From: Balneola sp.
GTDB lineage: Bacteria > Bacteroidota > Rhodothermia > Balneolales > Balneolaceae
NCBI GenBank assembly: GCA_017640785.1
Contig: JAEPPZ010000011.1
Location: 105,691 to 169,690, forward strand
Reading direction: 5' to 3'
Length of the DNA stretch: 64,000 nucleotides
The notes under the pieces are model-generated. The model ran no database searches and was not told where the DNA came from. It saw nothing but the letters and a program-made list of their open reading frames with translations. The position numbers were made by a program, and so were the translations under genes. Below are positions 16,549 through 25,481 of the stretch, one piece after another. Numbering within the stretch: the first letter of the stretch is position 1; every line of letters begins with the position of its first letter.

Positions 16549-18432
16549 TCACGCTCGTTCCGCCAACTCCAGCCATCTAAACTCTTTTTCTTCCAATTCT
16601 TCCTTTAAAGCACTGAATGTTTCGGAAAGCTCCTGAAGTTTTTCATAATCAAGATCTGAATTGCTCATTTGGCGATGAATTGCAGATTTTTTCTTTTCCA
16701 GTTCTTCGATCTCTTTTTCCAGCTTTTGATATTCTTTTCGTTCATTAAAACTGAGTTTCTCCGGATCAGAATTTGATGGTTTGGGATGATCTGATTTCTT
16801 GTTTTCTGAGGAACTGCTTTTTCCCTCACTTTCTTGTTCAGATTTTAAAGCTCTGTATTCAGAATACGTCCCGTTGAAATCATTAACCACCCCATTTCCT
16901 TCAAACACAAAATAGTGTTCCACCAAATTATCCATGAAATAACGATCATGAGATACAATGATCAAACAACCGCCAAAGTTGGAAAGAAATCCTTCCAGTT
17001 TTTCTAAAGTGATAAGATCAAGATCATTTGTAGGCTCATCAAGGATCAGGAAGTTTGGGTTTTTGATCAGAACCATCATCAAACCAAGGCGACGTTTCTC
17101 TCCACCGCTTAATTTTGAAACAGGAGTATACTGCATTTTGGAATCGAACATAAAATGCTCCAAAAACTGAGAAACAGAAATAGTATCACCGTTTGCCAAT
17201 ACGATCACTTCCGCAATCTCTTTGATCACATCGATCACTCGTTCTTTTTCTTTGATCTCAATACCGGATTGTTTGTAATGTCCGTAAACAATGGTTTGTC
17301 CGGTTTCAACTTCTCCCGAATCAACAGGTTCTTCACCGGTAATGATCTTCAGGAATGTACTTTTACCAACTCCATTCTTTCCAATGATCCCGATTCGTTC
17401 TCCTTTGTTGAAAGAGTATTCGAAGTCTTTCAGAATAACCAGATTATCAAAGCTTTTGCTTACTTTTTTAAGTTCTAGAACCTGTCCACCAATGCGGGAC
17501 ATGTCTACTTCCAGTTTGACTTCTTGCTTTACTTTTCCTGATTTCGCTTTCTTTTCCGTTTGATAAAAAGCATCAATTCTGGATTTAGATTTAGTTGTTC
17601 TTGCTTTGGGCTGGCGACGCATCCACTCTTGCTCTTTCTTCATCAGCTTGCCGGCTTTGGCAATTTCGGTAGCGTACACTTCTTCTCGTTCAGCTTTTTT
17701 CTGCAGAAAATACTCGTAATTCCCTTTATGGTGATAAAGCTGTCCGTCTTCGATTTCTAAAATGTGATTACATACTCTGTCTAGAAAATACCTGTCGTGA
17801 GTTACCATCAATAGCGTCATGGTGCTTTTGGTAAGATAAGCTTCAAGCCACTCGATCATTTCCACATCCAGATGGTTGGTAGGCTCATCCAGGATCAAAA
17901 GGTCAGGATCATCTAATAATGCAAAAGCCAAAGCCACACGCTTTCGCTGACCGCCTGAAAGAGAGCTAATATGCTGGTCCAGATCATGAATATTTAATAC
18001 GCTTAAAATTTGATGAAGTCTTTGTTCATAATCCCAGGCATTTGCCGCGTCCATTTTTGCGAGCGCTTTATCAAAAGCTTCCTGAGTTTTCTCATTGTAA
18101 TCTTCAGCTTGTGCTGCTACGGCTTTTTCGTATTGCTGAACAACTTTCACCATTTCATTTTCGCCATGCGAGATGAATTGGTTGATGGTCATGGAATCGT
18201 CAAGTTCAGGTTCTTGCTCAAGAATAGCTACTTTGATTCCGTTTCGAATCATTACCTCTCCTGAATCAGGAACTTCTTTTCCCGCTAATATTTTTAACAA
18301 AGTTGATTTTCCAACTCCATTTTGAGCAATGAGCGCAGTTTTGTCTCCTTTTGAGATACCAAAAGTGAGATCCTCGAATAAAAGTTTAAGGCCGTATTTT
18401 TTACCCAGATTTTCTGTGGAGAGGTAGGTCAT
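16549..18432 (-). CDS. ABC-F family ATPase with C-terminal coiled coil (Uup-like)
   Basis: A 627-residue protein with two ABC ATPase domains and no membrane segment. Domain 1 has Walker A AQNGVGKST and signature LSGGQRKRVALA; domain 2 has GKNGVGKST and LSGGEKRRLGLM; both have LDEPTNHLD/LDEPTNDLD and HDRYFLD/HDRYFMD. A basic linker (MRRQPKARTTKSKSRIDAF) lies between them, and a charged coiled coil follows from about residue 555, as in Uup. ABC-F proteins act on ribosomes; Uup-like members are linked to ribosome rescue or assembly and DNA tolerance. Monocistronic by layout. Confidence 0.9.
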   Translation of the reverse strand: MTYLSTENLGKKYGLKLLFEDLTFGISKGDKTALIAQNGVGKSTLLKILAGKEVPDSGEVMIRNGIKVAILEQEPELDDSMTINQFISHGENEMVKVVQQYEKAVAAQAEDYNEKTQEAFDKALAKMDAANAWDYEQRLHQILSVLNIHDLDQHISSLSGGQRKRVALAFALLDDPDLLILDEPTNHLDVEMIEWLEAYLTKSTMTLLMVTHDRYFLDRVCNHILEIEDGQLYHHKGNYEYFLQKKAEREEVYATEIAKAGKLMKKEQEWMRRQPKARTTKSKSRIDAFYQTEKKAKSGKVKQEVKLEVDMSRIGGQVLELKKVSKSFDNLVILKDFEYSFNKGERIGIIGKNGVGKSTFLKIITGEEPVDSGEVETGQTIVYGHYKQSGIEIKEKERVIDVIKEIAEVIVLANGDTISVSQFLEHFMFDSKMQYTPVSKLSGGEKRRLGLMMVLIKNPNFLILDEPTNDLDLITLEKLEGFLSNFGGCLIIVSHDRYFMDNLVEHYFVFEGNGVVNDFNGTYSEYRALKSEQESEGKSSSSENKKSDHPKPSNSDPEKLSFNERKEYQKLEKEIEELEKKKSAIHRQMSNSDLDYEKLQELSETFSALKEELEEKEFRWLELAERA

Positions 18433-18596
18433 AAATCAGTTTGAACATTAAGTCTTGATGAAGAAGGTAATATACGGTAAATGTGAGCGAATCATGAATA
18501 ATGATTATGTAAATTGCATTATATGAAGTGCTTTCTTGCAAAATTCAGAATCTATGTTTAATTGTATAGTACACTAACAATTTATCGGAGAATGCA

Positions 18597-19040
18597 ATGC
18601 TTGTTAAGAATCTTCTGCAGAAAAAAGGAAATGTTATCTATTCTGTAAGTCCTGATAATTCGGTTTATCAGGCAATTGAAAAGATGGCTGAGTTGGATAT
18701 TGGAGCGCTGGTTGTAATGAGCAATAATGTTCTGAAAGGAATTATATCCGAGAGAGATTATCGAAATAAAGTAATTCTAAAAGGAAGATCTTCCAAAACT
18801 ACGGCTGTAAAACAGATAATGTCAGATAAAGTGGTGTGTGTAACTCCTGAAGATTCTGTGAACCTGTGTATGCAATTAATGACAAACAAAAGAATCCGTC
18901 ATTTACCAGTTTTAGAAGATGAAAAACTTGTAGGTGTTATTTCCATAGGTGATGTGGTAAAGTCGGTTATCGAAAATCAGAAAAGCGAAATTGATTCTTT
19001 GAGAGATTATATCACTAGTGGCAGCGGGTATCCGGGGTAG
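18597..19040 (+). CDS. CBS-domain pair protein
   Basis: A 147-residue cytoplasmic protein built of two CBS domains: residues ~8-65 (VYQAIEKMAELDIGALVVM, then ISERDYRNKVI) and ~75-130 (VTPEDSVNLCMQLMTNKRIRHLPVLE, then GVISIGDVVKSVI). Paired CBS domains form a Bateman module that binds adenine nucleotides or related ligands. No effector domain is attached, so it likely regulates another protein in trans. Divergent from the Uup-like gene, with a 164-base shared upstream region. Confidence 0.9.
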   Translation: MLVKNLLQKKGNVIYSVSPDNSVYQAIEKMAELDIGALVVMSNNVLKGIISERDYRNKVILKGRSSKTTAVKQIMSDKVVCVTPEDSVNLCMQLMTNKRIRHLPVLEDEKLVGVISIGDVVKSVIENQKSEIDSLRDYITSGSGYPG

Positions 19041-19069
19041 TTTTCGTTTTTAAATTCGAGCTCGTAACC

Positions 19070-19198
19070 AAATCTCCCTTTGAATGATCCGAGGGATGTC
19101 GTGAGGTTTATTAGTTAGTAAATTTTACAGCATCTCCGTTCTGATATCCCCCGCAAAATCTCTGGACGAGATTTTGAGCCCCCTTCGAAGGGGGATTT
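19070..19198 (+). repeat. DUF559-flanking repeat, left copy
   Basis: 129 bases from aaatctccctttg to cgaagggggattt, so the two ends are inverted to each other. It contains gatccgagggatgt, catctccgttc and the hairpin aaaatctc/gagatttt (19155-19175). It aligns with 19647-19805 along its whole length except for a 31-base hairpin present only in the right copy. The copies are direct repeats framing the DUF559 gene. Confidence 0.85.
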
Positions 19199-19253
19199 GG
19201 ATGCTTTTCATAAAATTATTGTAAGGAATGGCTTTGAATCTGTCTTACTTGGT

Positions 19254-19625
19254 ATGGAAAGGAATATCATTATACCATATGATCCGAGATTAAGACGGAG
19301 AGCCAGAGAGTTAAGAAATAGTTCTACACTCGGCGAAGTAATGCTTTGGAAGGAGATAAATGGGAAGCAATTAGGAGTAGGATTCCATCGACAAGTACCG
19401 GTCAGTCATTTCATAGTAGATTTTTATTGCCATGAAATCATGTTAGCAATTGAGGTTGATGGAAGCATTCACAATACCATTCAACAAAAAGCCAAAGACA
19501 TCGAACGTCAATATCACCTTGAGCAACTTGGAGTTCGTTTTATCAGAATTAATGATGCTGATGTAAAAAAGAATATGGATTCTGTAATTCGATTTCTGAA
19601 ATCCAAAATTAAAGAACTGAGCTGA
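19254..19625 (+). CDS. DUF559 endonuclease-like protein (Vsr/PD-(D/E)XK fold)
   Basis: A 123-residue protein from ATG 19254. An in-frame TTG at 19197 would start inside the left repeat and is less likely. The DUF559 pattern is intact: RRRARELRNSSTLGE near the N-terminus, FHRQVPVSHFIVDFYC with D56, then AIEVDGSIH with E67, D69 and H73, and QYHLEQLGVRFIRI. This is the Vsr-like nuclease fold, with the metal-binding Asp and E-x-D in place. The biological role of DUF559 proteins is not known. The gene lies alone between two direct copies of a structured repeat, starting 55 bases after one and ending 21 bases before the other. Confidence 0.85.
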   Translation: MERNIIIPYDPRLRRRARELRNSSTLGEVMLWKEINGKQLGVGFHRQVPVSHFIVDFYCHEIMLAIEVDGSIHNTIQQKAKDIERQYHLEQLGVRFIRINDADVKKNMDSVIRFLKSKIKELS

Positions 19626-19646
19626 TCGAAAAAGAAGTCGAAAAAT

Positions 19647-19805
19647 AAATCTCCCTTTGAAGGGAGATGATCATCCAAACGGTTCTTTGGATGATCCGAG
19701 GGATGTTGTGAGGTTTTTGAATTAGTAATCTTCACAACATCTCCGTTCGGACATCCCCCGCAAAATCTCTGGACGAGATTTTGAGCCCCTTTCGAAGGGA
19801 GATTT
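19647..19805 (+). repeat. DUF559-flanking repeat, right copy
   Basis: 159 bases starting aaatctccctttgaaggga and ending ttcgaagggagattt; the ends form an inverted pair. It includes a perfect hairpin gatcatccaaa/tttggatgatc (absent from the left copy), a 10-bp pair gatgttgtga/tcacaacatc, and aaaatctc/gagatttt. The whole can fold on itself into a multi-stem structure. Confidence 0.85.
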
Positions 19806-19866
19806 ATCTATTCAATAAATTTGGAAGTTCTCAAAATTCCACCCTTCAAAACTCCTTAACTCTCCG

Positions 19867-19874
19867 TACCTTTG
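19867..19874 (+). promoter_or_regulatory. Possible Bacteroidota-type promoter box upstream of ettA
   Basis: TACCTTTG matches the TAnnTTTG -7 consensus of Bacteroidota. It is ~120 bases before the ettA start and beyond the DUF559 repeat. I see no convincing TTTG box at -33, so this is weak. Confidence 0.3.
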
Positions 19875-19991
19875 GGTTCTTTCTCAAAGTCATTCTGAGG
19901 ATACTTCCGAAGAATCTTCACATGCAGATTAATGTGTAGATCCTTCGCTGCCGCTCTGGATGACTTTAATACATAACAAACTACAAGTACA

Positions 19992-21662
19992 GTGAGCGAT
20001 CAAAAGATAATTTTTTCGATGGTGGGCGTAAGCAAAGTCCACAAACCAAATAAAACCGTTTTAAAGGATATCTATCTTTCATTTTTCTACGGCGCCAAGA
20101 TCGGTGTTCTGGGATTAAACGGTGCAGGAAAATCTACTTTATTACGATTGATCGCAGGTGTAGATCAGGATTATCAGGGAGAGATCAGTTCTCAAAAAGG
20201 AATTACATTTGGATATCTGGAACAAGAGCCAAAACTGGACCCGGAAAAAACAGTTAAAGAAATTGTAGAAGAAGGTGTTCAGGAAACGGTTGATCTCATC
20301 AATGAATACGAAGCAGTGAATGCTGCTTTTGGTGATCCTGATGCAGATTTTGACGCACTTATCGCGAAGCAAGCAAAACTTCAGGAAAAGATCGATCAAA
20401 TTGATGCCTGGGATCTGGATGCAAAACTCAATCAGGCAATGGACGCTCTCCGCTGTCCTCCCGGCGATACTTCCGTGAAAGTACTTTCCGGTGGTGAAGC
20501 ACGTCGTGTGGCTCTTTGTAGATTGTTGCTCAAAAAACCGGATGTATTGTTACTGGATGAGCCAACGAACCACTTGGATGCAGAATCAGTAGGTTGGTTA
20601 GAGCAACATTTAGCTCGCTATGAAGGAACCGTAATTGCTGTAACGCATGATCGTTATTTCTTAGATAATGTTGCAGGATGGATTCTGGAACTTGATAGAG
20701 GGGAAGGAATTCCGTTCAAAGGAAACTATACTTCGTGGTTGGAGCAGAAATCGGAACGACTTCGTCAGGAAGAGAAGCAGGAATCTAATCGACAGAAAAC
20801 ATTACAGCAGGAATTGGAGTGGATTCGTCAAAATCCAAAGGGGAGAAGAGCCAAGAGCAAAGCTCGTATCAATTCTTACGAAGAGTTATTGGCAAAAGAT
20901 CAGGAAAAGCGAAACGATGATATGCAGATCGTGATTCCTGCCGGACCTCGTCTTGGAACTAAAGTAATTGTTGCCGAAGGTGTTGCGAAAGGATACGGAG
21001 ATAAGCTGCTAGTTGAAGACATGGAATTTCAATTACCTCCGGGTGGTATTGTTGGAGTGGTCGGTCCGAATGGTGCCGGTAAAACGACGTTATTCAAAAT
21101 GATCATCGGGGAAGAACAACCCGATTCAGGAAAGCTGGAAATTGGTGAAACGGTGGAGCTGGGTTATGTAGATCAGAAGCGTCCGTTAGATCCAAGTAAA
21201 ACAATATGGGAAGAAATTTCAGGTGGACACGAAATCCTGAAACTCGGAAACAGAGAGGTTAATTCCAGGGCTTATGTAGCTCGATTCAATTTCAGCGGAA
21301 GTGATCAGCAAAAGAAAACAAGCCAAATTTCGGGTGGAGAGAGAAATCGTGTTCATTTAGCCAAAATGTTGAAAGAAGGTGCAAATGTACTTCTGCTTGA
21401 TGAGCCGACAAATGATCTGGATGTAAATACACTCCGTGCCTTGGAAGAAGCTCTGCTTGAATTTGCAGGTTGTGCAGTGGTTATTTCTCATGATAGGTGG
21501 TTCCTGGATCGTGTTGCTACTCATATTTTAGCATTTGAAGGTAACAGCCAAACATATTGGTATGAGGGGAATTATGAAGAGTATGAAGCGCATCGCAAAG
21601 AACGCTTAGGTATTTCTGAAGATCAACCTCAACGAATTCATTACAAGAAGCTGACGAGGTAA
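19992..21662 (+). CDS. ettA: EttA, energy-dependent translational throttle protein
   Basis: A 556-residue ABC-F protein that binds the ribosomal E site and gates entry into elongation according to the ATP/ADP ratio. EttA hallmarks are present: the N-terminal IFSMVGVSKVHKP, Walker A GLNGAGKST, the arm region around residues 90-140, signatures LSGGEARRVALC and ISGGERNRVHLA, and the C-terminal FEGNSQTYWYEGNYEEYE. The length matches the ~555-residue family. The start codon is GTG, supported by the alignment of MSDQKIIFSM with known EttA starts. Second ABC-F gene of the window. Confidence 0.94.
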   Translation: MSDQKIIFSMVGVSKVHKPNKTVLKDIYLSFFYGAKIGVLGLNGAGKSTLLRLIAGVDQDYQGEISSQKGITFGYLEQEPKLDPEKTVKEIVEEGVQETVDLINEYEAVNAAFGDPDADFDALIAKQAKLQEKIDQIDAWDLDAKLNQAMDALRCPPGDTSVKVLSGGEARRVALCRLLLKKPDVLLLDEPTNHLDAESVGWLEQHLARYEGTVIAVTHDRYFLDNVAGWILELDRGEGIPFKGNYTSWLEQKSERLRQEEKQESNRQKTLQQELEWIRQNPKGRRAKSKARINSYEELLAKDQEKRNDDMQIVIPAGPRLGTKVIVAEGVAKGYGDKLLVEDMEFQLPPGGIVGVVGPNGAGKTTLFKMIIGEEQPDSGKLEIGETVELGYVDQKRPLDPSKTIWEEISGGHEILKLGNREVNSRAYVARFNFSGSDQQKKTSQISGGERNRVHLAKMLKEGANVLLLDEPTNDLDVNTLRALEEALLEFAGCAVVISHDRWFLDRVATHILAFEGNSQTYWYEGNYEEYEAHRKERLGISEDQPQRIHYKKLTR

Positions 21663-21750
21663 TTTCAAAATACCCCATTCGGGTGATTTATTAGCGAGAA
21701 CATTCTGAGCATTTTGACTCCATCAACTCACGATCGAGTGAAATAATAAA

Positions 21751-21755
21751 AGGAG
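21751..21755 (+). promoter_or_regulatory. Strong ribosome binding site
   Basis: AGGAG six bases before the lipoprotein ATG. Clear Shine-Dalgarno sequences are otherwise rare in this window, so it fixes the start of this gene. Confidence 0.7.
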
Positions 21756-21761
21756 TGCAAA

Positions 21762-23462
21762 ATGTTTTCAAAAAGAATACTGGTTTTAGGATTGGCTACG
21801 ATGGTGCTTTCATGTGCCACAGTTCAGCAACAGATAGGGAAAGTGGCGTTGAAATTCATGACCAAAAAAGAGGCGGATTTCAATAACATTGCAGCAATTG
21901 GAATGTATCAAACCAATGTATATGCCGCAGATGTAGGAATTACAACATTGGGTACCGAAGATTGGGAAGAAGGAGAGAACTTGGTTGGTGTACAGTTAGT
22001 GAAGCCAGCCGGAGCTGTAGGTGTAATTGCATTAGATGGAACAGTTACTGTTGACGGACAAGAAGCCAAAAGTTATGGTGGGGGAGCATATTATGCTCGT
22101 TTTGATGGAGATGATACATCCCCCAAAAAAGTTGTGCTTACAAGTAGTAATGGGGAGTCAACAGAGTTTACAATATCACCTTTACCGGCAATAAGAATTA
22201 CAAAAGTAAATGGAAATACAGAATCTGCAACGATTGATGTAACCGCTCCACTTGAAATTGAATTAGAATACGATGCTGCTGCTGAAGGAAAAAGAGTTAC
22301 AGTTGCATTAATTACCAAAGCTGTAGGCGCAAAGGGCTTTGCAAACTTTCAAACAACGGTTATTAATGGAAAGATAATGGTGCCATCCGATGCTTTTAAG
22401 CATAAACATATTGCCGGGGGCGGACCAACAGGCAAAGATGTAACAAATTGGTTGGAAGGCGAAAATCATCTTCAAGTGAGCATTGTTGAAAATGAAAGAA
22501 GCAAAGCCAATCAACCATTTTCTTATTTTAAGAAGATGAGCACATCAATGGACACATTTCCTGTAACGGTATCAGGAAATGCTGAAGGCAGAGCTTATAT
22601 AAATGCACGAGGAGAGAAAGAAGAATCGAATGGAAAATTTGGGTACGAAGCTTCGTCTTCTAATGCTTGGTATGCGCGCCCATTAAATACAGACATCAAA
22701 AGAATTGGCATTGCATCACTCTCTGTATCTGGAACACTTTATAAAGAAGAAACAGAGACAACTGAAAAAGAATCCTATATGAATGGGTATGCAGGGTATG
22801 GTAAATATAACGTAATTACTACCACCACAACTACCTTCGAATTCCCTCAATTAGACGATGAATACTGGAATCAGTTTTTAGAGAATATATACTCAGACTT
22901 AAGTAGCATACTTACAAAAGATTATAATGCGACTTTGGTATCGGTAAACGAGATTACTACTAATCCAATTTATAATGAATTTTATACTCCACAAGACGAA
23001 AACAACAAAGAGTACATCGCAAAGAATCTAAGAAACACAAAGCGATTAATTGCTACAGGCTTAGAAGCACTTGGAGACAGAACAACAAACTTAATTGCTG
23101 ATGATGCTACAATGCCACGGTTATTGCGCGATATGAATTTAGATGCAGTTATGAGTGTGGTTATTAACTACCAGGTTGCTGCAAATAATGACAATAAAAT
23201 TGTGCTTTTGCCTAATGTAAGCTACCGAGTTGAAGGCCTTGATCAATCTTTTGACGGAACTTCAAGTGTTTGGATGCAGGGAAGTATAAAAGGACCCGGC
23301 GTGCCATTCGATAAGTCAGAGTTTAACAACTTAAATGCACTAAATAGAATTGGTCAAAAGGATGTTATTGTTGATTTGATCAAGCAATCGATGAAAGACC
23401 TTACTGAAGAACAAGAAAAATTTGGCTATCAAACTGTCTGGAAGACAGCACTCGAAAACTAA
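21762..23462 (+). CDS. Large lipoprotein of unknown function
   Basis: A 566-residue exported lipoprotein: a lipobox (VLSC, Cys near residue 18) follows a hydrophobic signal. I recognise no family. The N-terminal half looks beta-rich with Ig-like features (VTVDGQEAKSYGGG, ATIDVTAPLEIELEYD). The middle has a Thr-rich run (ITTTTTTFEF). The C-terminal third has an alternating pattern that suggests a folded alpha-beta domain (NLDAVMSVVINYQ, IVLLPNVSYRVEG). It has its own terminator and a strong RBS, so it is likely expressed alone and well. Probably outer membrane or periplasmic. Confidence 0.8.
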   Translation: MFSKRILVLGLATMVLSCATVQQQIGKVALKFMTKKEADFNNIAAIGMYQTNVYAADVGITTLGTEDWEEGENLVGVQLVKPAGAVGVIALDGTVTVDGQEAKSYGGGAYYARFDGDDTSPKKVVLTSSNGESTEFTISPLPAIRITKVNGNTESATIDVTAPLEIELEYDAAAEGKRVTVALITKAVGAKGFANFQTTVINGKIMVPSDAFKHKHIAGGGPTGKDVTNWLEGENHLQVSIVENERSKANQPFSYFKKMSTSMDTFPVTVSGNAEGRAYINARGEKEESNGKFGYEASSSNAWYARPLNTDIKRIGIASLSVSGTLYKEETETTEKESYMNGYAGYGKYNVITTTTTTFEFPQLDDEYWNQFLENIYSDLSSILTKDYNATLVSVNEITTNPIYNEFYTPQDENNKEYIAKNLRNTKRLIATGLEALGDRTTNLIADDATMPRLLRDMNLDAVMSVVINYQVAANNDNKIVLLPNVSYRVEGLDQSFDGTSSVWMQGSIKGPGVPFDKSEFNNLNALNRIGQKDVIVDLIKQSMKDLTEEQEKFGYQTVWKTALEN

Positions 23463-23499
23463 CTTACATAGTTAGAATTAGTTGATACACTAAACACTT

Positions 23500-23530
23500 A
23501 AAGAGCCCTGCAGGAATGTGGGGCTTTTTT
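23500..23530 (+). terminator. Intrinsic terminator after the lipoprotein gene
   Basis: Stem aagagccc/gggctttt (one G-T pair) with a 12-base loop and a run of six T. Confidence 0.8.
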
Positions 23531-23703
23531 ATTGTGCTAAACAAGGACACGGTTCCGCTATTATTGGAAAGTGATTTAGCTGTAAATAAATGAATACAGC
23601 TAAACTATAAACTAGAACAAAATCCTATTTTGCTTTTCTGTTTTCTAAACCGATATTCAACAATCCTAGTTTCTAGGACTCCATAAGAAATCGGATACCA
23701 TTC

Positions 23704-24996
23704 ATGATTGAAAAACCAAAGGGTAAAGGACTTTTTGCATGGGCGCTGTATGATTGGGCGAACAGCTCCTACTTTGTAATTATTCAGACATTCATCTTTG
23801 CTGCCTATTTTACGAAAGCCATTGCTGAAAATGTAGAAATTGGTACCGCTCAATGGGGAAACATGATTAGTATAGCAGGTCTTGTTATAGCAATCGGGGC
23901 GCCGGTTTTTGGTGCAATAGCAGATCAGGCGGGAAGACGAAAACCATGGATCGCAGCTTTTACTGTTTTGTGTGTAATTGCTTGTGGATTGCTTTGGTAT
24001 GCTGAGCCAGGGGTAAACTCATTATGGTTTGCTCTTGGAATGGGATTCATGGCTACAATTGGAGCCGAGTTTGCTTTCATTTTTTACAGCGCGATGCTTC
24101 CTGATTTGGTTCCGGCTGATAAACTAGGTCGATGGAGTGGTTGGGGTTGGGGAATGGGCTATGCCGGTGGATTGGCTTGTTTGCTGGTGGCTTTGGTGGC
24201 TTTTATTCAAACAGACGGACTTTGGCTCGGTCTGGATGTCGAAGCTGCAGAACCTGTAAGGGCTACATTTATATTAACAGCAATCTGGTATGCCCTTTTT
24301 AGTTTACCACTATTTTTTAGAACGCCTGATAATCCATCATTAAATAAAAAGATTGTAGAATCAGTTCGCTTTGGATTCGCTCAATTAATTATTTCAATTA
24401 AGGAAGTGAAAAAGTTTAAGAACATTGTAAAATTCCTGTTCGCCAGGATGTTTTATAATGATGCTGTAGTTACCATATTTGCAATGGGAGGTGTTTATGC
24501 CGCAGGGACTTTTGATATGGACGAAGAACAGATACTGATGTTTGGAATTGGGTTAAATGTCACAGCCGGATTAGGCGCTTTCGGGTTCGCTTGGCTGGAT
24601 GATAAGTCCGGAAGTAAATTTACTATCAATGCTTCGATCTTGGGCTTATTAATACCATTAGTTGCACTTATCGTTGTTAAAGATGTCACCTGGTTTATTG
24701 TTTGGGGGTTAGTGCTGGGGATTTTTGTTGGTCCCATTCAGGCCGCATCAAGATCTTTTATGGCCAGATTGTCTCCTCCTGATCTGACCAATCAAATGTT
24801 TGGGTTATTAGCTCTTTCAGGTAAAGTAACCTCATTTATTGGCCCTTTTTTAGTAGGCTTATTAACTGTGCAGTTTGGAAGTCAAAGATTTGGAATGGCA
24901 GCTATTCTTGTTCTGCTATTGATCGGTTTACTGCTTATGTTTACAGTAAAGGAGCATGAAGCTCCAGGAATCGAAGTAAATCCAGAGCAAATATAA
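23704..24996 (+). CDS. UMF1-family MFS transporter
   Basis: A 430-residue inner-membrane protein with about 12 hydrophobic segments. The N-terminus (FAWALYDWANSSYFVIIQTF) is the hallmark of the UMF1/Atg22-like branch of the major facilitator superfamily. The cytoplasmic loop GAIADQAGRRKPWI is the MFS loop 2-3 motif. The substrate is unknown; Atg22-like members have been linked to amino acid efflux from vacuoles in yeast. Its TAA stop overlaps the ATG of the next gene by one base, so it leads a likely four-gene operon. Confidence 0.88.
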   Translation: MIEKPKGKGLFAWALYDWANSSYFVIIQTFIFAAYFTKAIAENVEIGTAQWGNMISIAGLVIAIGAPVFGAIADQAGRRKPWIAAFTVLCVIACGLLWYAEPGVNSLWFALGMGFMATIGAEFAFIFYSAMLPDLVPADKLGRWSGWGWGMGYAGGLACLLVALVAFIQTDGLWLGLDVEAAEPVRATFILTAIWYALFSLPLFFRTPDNPSLNKKIVESVRFGFAQLIISIKEVKKFKNIVKFLFARMFYNDAVVTIFAMGGVYAAGTFDMDEEQILMFGIGLNVTAGLGAFGFAWLDDKSGSKFTINASILGLLIPLVALIVVKDVTWFIVWGLVLGIFVGPIQAASRSFMARLSPPDLTNQMFGLLALSGKVTSFIGPFLVGLLTVQFGSQRFGMAAILVLLLIGLLLMFTVKEHEAPGIEVNPEQI

Positions 24997-25481
24997 TGAT
25001 CAATCATATTCCGGAATCCAGAATTGATAAGAAAGCAATTAAAGCGTGGCGGTTTTCCGCGTTGATTTTTGGATTACTGTGGTTTGCCCCTGCAATTGCT
25101 TATATATCAATCTCCATCGGAATAAATAAATTTGATCTTATTCTTTCTATTCTCTCGGTGATTCCTTCTCTGGTTCTGTACCTGTTTATTGGTTTGTTGG
25201 TTCCAAATCTACGTTGGCAAAGATGGCGTTATGAGGTCAATGATGAAGCAATTGATTTGTTGAGAGGTTTTGTCTTCAAAAAAAGAACGGTAGTCCCGAT
25301 TAACAGAGTTCAGCATGTTGATACGAATCAGGGGCCGATCTATCGCAAATATGGATTGTCATCAGTAAAAATATCAACCGCGGCTACTACACACGAAATT
25401 CCGGCGCTTGATGATGAAACAGCAACCGAGGTACGTAATAAAATTTCTCAGTTAGTTCGTCAGGTTAAAGAAGATGTCTGA
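24996..25481 (+). CDS. Bacterial PH-domain (bPH2) membrane protein, YdbS-like
   Basis: A 161-residue protein with two N-terminal hydrophobic segments (residues ~18-40 and 45-66) and one bPH2 domain containing RYEVNDEAIDLLRGFVFKKRTVVPINRVQHVDTNQGPI. This is the YdbS layout. It overlaps the YdbT-like gene by eight bases, the usual two-gene unit. In Bacillus the YdbST pair protects against the bacteriocin amylocyclicin; the role here is not known. Confidence 0.88.
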   Translation: MINHIPESRIDKKAIKAWRFSALIFGLLWFAPAIAYISISIGINKFDLILSILSVIPSLVLYLFIGLLVPNLRWQRWRYEVNDEAIDLLRGFVFKKRTVVPINRVQHVDTNQGPIYRKYGLSSVKISTAATTHEIPALDDETATEVRNKISQLVRQVKEDV

